From the NCBI RefSeq assembly GCF_014596515.1, contig NZ_MSJQ01000381.1, forward strand, positions 1-36,688: a stretch of 36,688 nt of DNA, written 5' to 3'. The position numbers and the translations under genes were made by a program. Every line of letters begins with the position of its first letter. Positions within the stretch are counted from its first letter, which is position 1. The stretch is from Streptomyces sp. CBMA156. Lineage in GTDB: Bacteria; Actinomycetota; Actinomycetes; Streptomycetales; Streptomycetaceae. The notes under the pieces were generated by a model that saw nothing but the letters and a program-made list of their open reading frames with translations, did not search any database and had not been told where the DNA came from. Shown one piece after another: positions 31,786 through 36,688 of the stretch.

Positions 31786-32871
31786 TCAAGCGTTCCCGAA
31801 GCTCTCCTCTTCTTCTGCGGATTCCTCGGGAACGATCCAATCGCGATGCTCCACTCTGTTCCTTTGGGCAGCGGAATCCCTACGCTGCGCCAGCTGTTGG
31901 AGCGCGACATCCGCCTTCGCTGCTTGCAAGGAAGTCTCAATGACAAAGAGGCGCGCCCAGCGGAATTGTTCGAGTGAATGAGTTTCCTGGACGGGATCTA
32001 CAGCGAATGAGATCCTTCCGTCCATGTACCGTTCGATCTTCGGAGTCAGGATCTCGAACTGCGCGAACCGCGCATAGTCGATTCCCAGGCTAGTGACCCG
32101 CATGGCTGTCTGAAGCTGCCGGATGATCTCCGACAGACCTTGAACCTGCTGTGTTGTCCTGTTGACGCGATCCAGAAGGCCGCTCTGTGCCTCCGCGATC
32201 GCCAACGAGACCGCATCGCGATTCGCGAACCTCTGATGATGCAGAGGGAACCCGGCATCTGAGAAGTACCCGACGTTCCGGCCAAAGGAGAACGGCCCAG
32301 GGGCTCCCTGGCCATTCGGGATCGTGTAGCTATCCAACATCGCGTAAAACGCTAGCCGTAGCCCAGCCATTGCAGCGGGAATATCATCTTTATCCGCATG
32401 CTTCTGTGCATGCCGAAGCAGTTCTATTGTGGCGACATCCGTCAAGAGGTCCGCCATGTCTATCCGCTGAAAATCCCCTCCAAAAACCAGAAGGGTGGCG
32501 TCGGTAAAAAATGTTGTCACATCCGCACGAACCTGATCGATCGAATCGGCTGAGGGAATAACGCCACTGTGCTTCAAATGGCCACGTATCTTACTCATGC
32601 GTTCCATGGCCTTCTTGCTGGGAAGCTCCTTCCCCTCGGGAAGCTTCTCCCCGATCTTCCCCCAGAAATCTGCAAAGTTAATCTGTGTCTTGACGCCAAC
32701 ATCCAGATGCTCAGCGCAGAGGATGAGAAATAGCTCTACGGCATCATGAAAGGAAAGAACAGACGTCGTTGCCATAATCTGAGGCTGACGAGACTGCTCG
32801 ACGCCCTGCTGATATAGGAACCGGATGAACGCCAGACGCTGAACTGTATGCGAGGTGAGCTGACGAGTCAT
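31786..32871 (-). CDS. A+T-rich orphan protein, possibly HEPN-like
   Basis: 361 aa from ATG 32871, with GGAG upstream and a gap of 16 bp behind the previous gene. Base composition near 50-55% G+C contrasts with the surroundings, a sign of acquisition. Helical throughout: VLSFHDAVELFLILCAEHL, a FADFWGKI turn, then KKAMERMSKIRGHLKHSG, an order seen in actinomycete proteins that I associate with HEPN-like helical bundles, without a definite RxxxxH motif. The C-terminal 80 residues are charged and end Glu-rich. Function unknown; an anti-phage role is a guess. Confidence 0.65.
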   Translation of the reverse strand: MTRQLTSHTVQRLAFIRFLYQQGVEQSRQPQIMATTSVLSFHDAVELFLILCAEHLDVGVKTQINFADFWGKIGEKLPEGKELPSKKAMERMSKIRGHLKHSGVIPSADSIDQVRADVTTFFTDATLLVFGGDFQRIDMADLLTDVATIELLRHAQKHADKDDIPAAMAGLRLAFYAMLDSYTIPNGQGAPGPFSFGRNVGYFSDAGFPLHHQRFANRDAVSLAIAEAQSGLLDRVNRTTQQVQGLSEIIRQLQTAMRVTSLGIDYARFAQFEILTPKIERYMDGRISFAVDPVQETHSLEQFRWARLFVIETSLQAAKADVALQQLAQRRDSAAQRNRVEHRDWIVPEESAEEEESFGNA

Positions 32872-32887
32872 CAGGGGTAACTCCAGA

Positions 32888-33253
32888 TTAGTCGTTCAGC
32901 AGGAGCCCAGGGCTCTCCTGCCAGGTGTGCCCCGCATCCTCTCGCACAGCACTGACGGTCCCGACCGTTTCGCGAAACCCGTCCAGTACCGGCTGCTCCC
33001 GCTCGGTCCCCCCGGCATGGTGCCCCAGGGTCTCTCCGAGAACTGGCGCCTCTGAGCCTCGTCCGTCCCGCTGCTGTCCCTGGCCGAGGTCTGCCACTGT
33101 CGTCCCGCTCGTCTCCGGCGCGGGCCTGCCGGCCTCGCCCCGGGGCCGCAGCGGGACGTACGGAGGCCCGCTGCGGTTACCCCGGGTGCCCGCCTCCGCC
33201 GGCCCGCCGTCCTCGTCCTGTCGTTCTCGGTGCGGTCCCACCCGCCGCGCCAT
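32888..33253 (-). CDS. Hypothetical polar protein upstream of the A+T-rich gene
   Basis: 121 aa from ATG 33253, with GAGGG 5 nt upstream. Composition is polar, Gly/Glu/Arg-rich and probably disordered, ending with ETVGTVSAVREDAGHTWQESPGLLLND. It is separated from the next gene's ATG by 16 bp, which supports a shared transcript. No domain recognised and the frame is only moderately convincing. Confidence 0.4.
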   Translation of the reverse strand: MARRVGPHRERQDEDGGPAEAGTRGNRSGPPYVPLRPRGEAGRPAPETSGTTVADLGQGQQRDGRGSEAPVLGETLGHHAGGTEREQPVLDGFRETVGTVSAVREDAGHTWQESPGLLLND

Positions 33254-33463
33254 CCGCGCCCTCGCCCACCGCACCGGCCTCCACCCCCGCACGCTGTGCC
33301 CCGGGTGCCGGTCAGGCGACACCGCCCGGGCCCCGGCCGTCGGGGAGTCCACCAACCGTGGTGGATTCCTCGACGGTGCCCGTCAGCGCGTGGCGCGGGT
33401 GGCTGCGCGCGCCACGCGCCCGGTCCGGGACGGCGGCCCCGACAGGGCCGCCGTCCCGGGCGT

Positions 33464-34663
33464 TCAGGGTGAGTGGGCGGGGTCGACGTCTGTCCGAGGG
33501 GCTGTGCCGTGTGGATTCGGCGTCGCTGTGGGTCTGTAAATCTTGATCCGGACGATTGCGTATATGGGAGTCGGCTTACTTGGTGCCCAGTATTGCCATT
33601 TCTGGAGAGTATGGGTTTTCACGGCCGTGTCGTTCTTCGAATTCCAGTAATCGATATCTACTGTATTATTGTGTCCGGTTTCGATGCGGTCGATGTTAGG
33701 GAAGATTTTGTTAATCTCTCCGACGGTGGTGTAGCAGGAGGTTTCGCCGTCCGTCGTGGTGATCTTGAGGAGGTATTTCTCCTCGGAGCACAGCGTGGTG
33801 GCAATCGGCGTCGTGGAGGGCTGCGGGATGGGGGACGACGGGATGGGGGGCGACGGGGTGGCGGAGTAGGTCGGCGAGGTCGTCTCCGGGGTGTCCGGTG
33901 GGGTTGATGACTGGCTGCTGGATCCATCGTCGCGGGGCCACAGGAGCACTCCGGTGACGGCGACGGGCGCCAGCGCGACGGTCGCCAGCACGACGGCGAT
34001 CAGGCGCCGTCGAAACCGCGACCGTATAGGGACGGAGGGCGCGTCCAGCACGACGACGGCTTCCTCCTCCGGCGAGGGCCCGGGCGCCGGGGAACCGGTG
34101 GCCCGTACCGGTTCACTGGGCACGGCCGGCGGCGGGGCGGGGACGGTCGGTGGCGGGACGGACGTGACCGGCGTCTCCGACGGTTCGCCGGGGTCCGGGC
34201 CGGACCCCTCCCGGACGTCCGGTGGGACGGACGTGACCGGCGCCTGCGCCGGGTCGCCGGGGTCCGGGCCGGACCCCTCCCGGGCGTCCGGCGGGGGGCC
34301 CGGTTCGGTGGTCCGCTGGGCGGGCGTCATCTCCTTGAGCCTCTGCCACTGCGCCAGCCACGGCCCGATGTCCTCGCCCAGCGCGTTCAGGTAGGCGATC
34401 AGGGCGAGCCTGCTGCACAGCCCGCTGTCGTTGGTGAGCTTGGAAATGCTCGGTTCCGTGTAGTTCGCGGCCTTGGCGACCTCGGCGAGAGTCTTATCGG
34501 CCTTGATCCGCAGCTCGTACAGCTCTCTGGCGAAGACGGTCAGCGGCGCGTTCCCGGTCAGGTCACGTCCCCGCCCCCGCTGCCCCTGCCGGGAGGTATC
34601 CCCGGGCCCACCCGGCCCGCCACCCGGCCCGCCACCCGGCCCGCCGCCCGGGCCGGCGCTCAC
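33464..34663 (-). CDS. RodZ-like HTH membrane regulator
   Basis: 399 aa from GTG 34663, which overlaps the stop of the small membrane-protein gene (GTGA). Layout: Gly/Pro-repeat start (1-35), XRE-type HTH at about 40-100 (ELRIKADKTLAEVAKAANYTEPSISKL, then YLNALGEDIGPWLAQW), Pro-rich linker with a 23-residue tandem repeat, one membrane helix (about 217-240), Ser/Thr/Pro spacer, and an extracellular domain with two Cys. RodZ-like proteins couple cytoplasmic DNA or cytoskeleton binding to the envelope. The extracellular part is coded by more A+T-rich DNA than the rest, suggesting a mosaic gene. Confidence 0.8.
   Translation of the reverse strand: MSAGPGGGPGGGPGGGPGGPGDTSRQGQRGRGRDLTGNAPLTVFARELYELRIKADKTLAEVAKAANYTEPSISKLTNDSGLCSRLALIAYLNALGEDIGPWLAQWQRLKEMTPAQRTTEPGPPPDAREGSGPDPGDPAQAPVTSVPPDVREGSGPDPGEPSETPVTSVPPPTVPAPPPAVPSEPVRATGSPAPGPSPEEEAVVVLDAPSVPIRSRFRRRLIAVVLATVALAPVAVTGVLLWPRDDGSSSQSSTPPDTPETTSPTYSATPSPPIPSSPIPQPSTTPIATTLCSEEKYLLKITTTDGETSCYTTVGEINKIFPNIDRIETGHNNTVDIDYWNSKNDTAVKTHTLQKWQYWAPSKPTPIYAIVRIKIYRPTATPNPHGTAPRTDVDPAHSP
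34161..34298 (-). repeat. 69-bp tandem duplication inside the RodZ-like gene
   Basis: The sequence starting GACGTGACCGGCG at 34161 is repeated at 34230 with few differences, adding 23 residues (REGSGPDPG.P...PVTSVPP) to the linker. A period of 69 keeps frame. Confidence 0.85.
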
Positions 34664-34902
34664 CGCCCGCCCCGACGGCGGACGGGCCGGTTGGCGGCCG
34701 CAGGGCCGGCGAGGAACAGCCCGGCCACCTTCGCCGCGGCCAGCCCGCCACCACCCGCGACCGCCAGCGCGGTCTCCGCCGCCGTACCCATCAGCACCAG
34801 CACGACGATGATCGCCTGGATCACCGCCAGCACACCGAACTGGAAGACGTACGACGACGTCCGCTGCTCCCCGCGCTGCTCCCGGGAGTTGTTCCCGATC
34901 AT
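34660..34902 (-). CDS. Small two-helix membrane protein, coupled to the RodZ-like gene
   Basis: 80 aa; ATG at 34902 preceded by AGGAGAG. Two hydrophobic stretches (QFGVLAVIQAIIVVLVLMG, about 21-39, and ALAVAGGGGLAAAKVAGLFLAG, about 45-66) and a basic end. Its stop overlaps the GTG of the RodZ-like gene by 4 bp. Probably works with that protein at the membrane; no family recognised. Confidence 0.7.
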   Translation of the reverse strand: MIGNNSREQRGEQRTSSYVFQFGVLAVIQAIIVVLVLMGTAAETALAVAGGGGLAAAKVAGLFLAGPAAANRPVRRRGGR

Positions 34903-36240
34903 GGCTGTCTCTCCTGCTCCACGTGTCCGGGCGGGCCCCGCCGAGGCGGGGCCGGCAGCCGCTCGTGTTCACGGCGCCCGGGCTGCAACCCGGGTGCCTG
35001 GCGGCTGACTTCAACGATGCTCACCCCGGCCCGCCGACGCCAGGGCTGACGGGGTTTCAGCAACCTTAGTGCCGTGCCGAAACCCGGCGCGCCCGTTGCC
35101 GCGCCTGCCCGGACCGCCTCCGGCAGGCGCGGCCTGCCCGCACGGCAACACGGTCGAAGCCGTCGCGGGACGCCGCTCCCGCGCTGCCGCCGGCCGCCCG
35201 GGAGTCGGGCCATCGGGCCAGCTCACGGCCGGTTTCCAAGTTTCCGGACGGGGTTGGAAAGCCCCACACACTGGTCGGCCGCCACGGGGGCGGCAACACT
35301 GGAAAGCGCCGAAACCGCTCACTCCACGTGTCCGGGCGAGCAACGGCACCCCGGGGCGGGCCCCGCTGCAACGGAGGCCCGCCCCGACACACCCGCCTCC
35401 ACACCGCCGCCTTTCTCAACCACGGCAGCCGGCCGACGGCGCCCCCGCCGGTACGCAACCGCGCGGCTTCCTCTCCACCGACCGGATCATCAAGACGCCC
35501 GGGAGTGGCGTCCAGGCGGTCTGCCCGCCACCCGGCCCGCTCCGGGACGGCGAGAGCCAGGAGCACGAGCCCGACGCCCTGGCCGACATCGCCGCCCGCC
35601 CCGGCCGGACCAGATGACGGACCCACCCCGCCGCAGGCCCGCGCCCACCCGCCACTGCCGGGACGGGCCGCAGGTTTTCCTGTGTGGGGGTGTGAGCTCC
35701 GCCTCTGGGACGGGAAGTCCTGCGGTCTCAAGGGGTGGCCGCGGTCCTGCCGCCCGCCGTACGGCAGGCCGGCCGTGCTGCGCCCGCCGCTGTCCGGGCC
35801 GTCGAGGATGTTGCCCTGGACGTCGATCAGGACCACGTCCTGGTGCGGCCCGGACGGTGCCCCGGGCCGCCTCGGTGCGGTCGTCCTGGCCGTCCGGGTC
35901 CGCGGTCGTCCCGGGGCCTGCTCGCCGACGTCGTCGCGCCTCATCCGTGCTGCGCCCGGTGCCATTGATGGGGTTTTTCCATCGGGTTTTTGATGGGGTT
36001 TTTTCATGGGGCGGGATGGTGGTTGTACCGGAATTCCGCGTCACATCGTCAACGGCTGGCTGTGGTGGTTTTCTGAGAGGGCATGGGGTGGGATTCCTGT
36101 CGCTACACAAGGGAGCGGTTTGATGCTTCCGGGAGCCGGGGTCGGATGGGGGTACCGGATGTGGCGGGATTGGCTGACGGCGGGATTCTGATACGGGGTC
36201 GGGTGCCGTTTTCGGGGTGCGGGGAATTCGAGTCGAGTCC
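34903..36240. other. Long stretch without a confident gene
   Basis: No frame meets start, ribosome-site and composition criteria. The minus-strand segment read from 36007 has a natural patch (DVVLIDVQGNILDGPDSGG) but no support for the rest. Contents: a hairpin GGGGCGGGCC/GGCCCGCCCC at 35355-35387 and direct repeats at 35965-36010. Confidence 0.4.
35965..36010. repeat. Two direct repeats with T-runs
   Basis: TTGATGGGGTTTTT occurs at 35965 and again at 35990 (period 25), with a CATCGGGTTTTT between. Three T-runs in an otherwise G+C-rich zone; possibly terminator-like for plus-strand transcription. Confidence 0.5.
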
Positions 36241-36244
36241 GATG

Positions 36245-36287
36245 GGTCTAGACCACTGGGAAGGGTCTAGACCACTCACCGTATGGT
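36245..36287 (+). promoter_or_regulatory. Tandem GGTCTAGACC operators and -10 element
   Basis: The 10-bp palindrome GGTCTAGACC is present at 36245-36254 and 36264-36273 (19 bp apart), each inside GGGTCTAGACCACT. This is close to the DasR dre consensus ACTGGTCTAGACCACT of GntR/HutC regulators. TATGGT at 36282-36287 lies 8 nt before GTG 36296, as for a leaderless start. Confidence 0.6.
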
Positions 36288-36295
36288 CACAATGA

Positions 36296-36484
36296 GTGTT
36301 GATGTCGGGTAGGGGGTTGCTCGGCGCGACGTTGGGTGACATGCTGTGGGGGCGCCACCAGGGGCCGGCCTACCTGTTCCGATGGGATGGTGAGGGCGGC
36401 GACGGACAGGAAGGCCCCACCCCCTCCTCCCGGTCAGCCAGGCGCACGGAGTGCGCCAAAACCCCCACTGACCAGCAGAAATAG
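36296..36484 (+). CDS. 62-aa orphan under the tandem operator
   Basis: GTG 36296 following the -10-like TATGGT; no ribosome site, so leaderless translation is likely. Residues 9-34 (LLGATLGDMLWGRHQGPAYLFRWDGE) read like a real small protein; the remainder is polar. The position directly after paired operators, and possibly just upstream of the FtsK-like gene if the molecule is circular, suggests a repressed transfer-region leader gene. Unrecognised family. Confidence 0.45.
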   Translation: MLMSGRGLLGATLGDMLWGRHQGPAYLFRWDGEGGDGQEGPTPSSRSARRTECAKTPTDQQK

Positions 36485-36621
36485 CGGCCGGGACCGGCGA
36501 GGCACCGGCCCGAAGGGCCCCGGCGCGGACGCGCTGACACCCCGACGGAAGGACCACCCGGCCACCGAGCCGAACCCCCGCCGACCCGACGGCGGCGGAG
36601 TCGACGTCACACTCCGCTACT

Positions 36622-36688
36622 GCGCCCCGGAGGGGCGCCACAACGCTCCGTCACGCTAGTGACGGCGCGTCATGTCTGCGGAGCGGAC
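36622..36688. repeat. Three consecutive hairpins at the window end
   Basis: GCGCCCC-gga-GGGGCGC (36622-36638), CCGTCAC-gcta-GTGACGG (36648-36665) and GTCTGC-gga-GCGGAC (36674-36688, one wobble pair). Two have three-base GGA loops. Confidence 0.65.

Noticed and set aside
32925..33539. Plus-strand 204-codon frame
   Set aside because: Ser/Pro/Arg-rich shadow composition; the minus-strand frame has a ribosome site and operon-like spacing.
35066..36007. Minus-strand 313-codon frame starting at ATG 36007
   Set aside because: No ribosome site and mostly compositional coding; only a short patch looks protein-like.
36622..36688. Definite Streptomyces telomere
   Set aside because: Hairpins and GGA loops are suggestive, but the orientation and terminal bases do not match the archetypal CCCGCGGAGCGGG end, and the window may simply be cut here.

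Overview
The window is very G+C-rich, with strong G/C at third codon positions, GTG/TTG starts and GGAGG-type ribosome sites. It carries gene families typical of Streptomyces and related actinomycetes: an FtsK/TraB-like DNA pump, a DUF2637 SpdB-like membrane protein, ParA/ParB, GvpU, and many 50-150 aa orphan proteins. I read it as part or all of a conjugative actinomycete plasmid, or a plasmid-derived island. I saw no rRNA, tRNA, integrase, intact transposase, CRISPR array or recognisable Rep protein.

Layout. 1-4.55 kb: transfer module (FtsK/TraB-like ATPase; SpdB-like protein with a giant coiled coil), with two unusual DNA repeat systems. The first is an inverted array of 11-bp units at 1971-2048. 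The second is a cluster of the octamer GCGCTCAC inside the 3' end of the second gene. 4.7-10 kb: one-directional accessory run (stand-alone RapZ C-terminal domain, small membrane proteins, Nudix, a 58-aa RHIM/amyloid-like protein, HAD phosphatase, DUF3307, nucleotidyltransferase, polynucleotide-kinase-like P-loop protein). 10.1-12.3 kb: parAB on the minus strand, with three TTAACGGCGTTAA palindromes inside parB. 12.3-17.5 kb: GvpU-like protein, XRE regulator, small orphans and a secreted HNH nuclease. 18.1-20.8 kb: WXG100-like polymorphic toxin with a restriction-endonuclease-fold C-terminus, a probable immunity protein and small membrane proteins.

21-25.1 kb is a patchwork of duplicated and broken pieces: a second copy of the parB 3' end and its flanking DNA, two paralogous 66-73 aa ORFs, a nuclease-superfamily tail and an ORF split by a frame change. 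Two small secreted four-cysteine proteins lie here. 25.9-29.2 kb: XRE protein, a repeat-rich region that could be an origin or control region, and a zinc-finger protein with a probable leaderless start. 29.3-31.7 kb is mostly broken or unassignable. 31.8-34.9 kb: an unusually A+T-rich orphan gene, a RodZ-like membrane regulator and a small membrane protein. 34.9-36.7 kb is largely gene-free. It ends in two tandem GGTCTAGACC operators, a small ORF and closely spaced hairpins.

If the window is a closed circle, the FtsK frame continues without a stop across the junction to a GTG at 36659 that overlaps a preceding TAG. This cannot be proved from the sequence alone. The best candidates for undescribed biology are the two DNA repeat systems next to the DNA pump, the palindromes inside parB, and the small amyloid-like protein in its nucleotide/nucleic-acid-processing neighbourhood.
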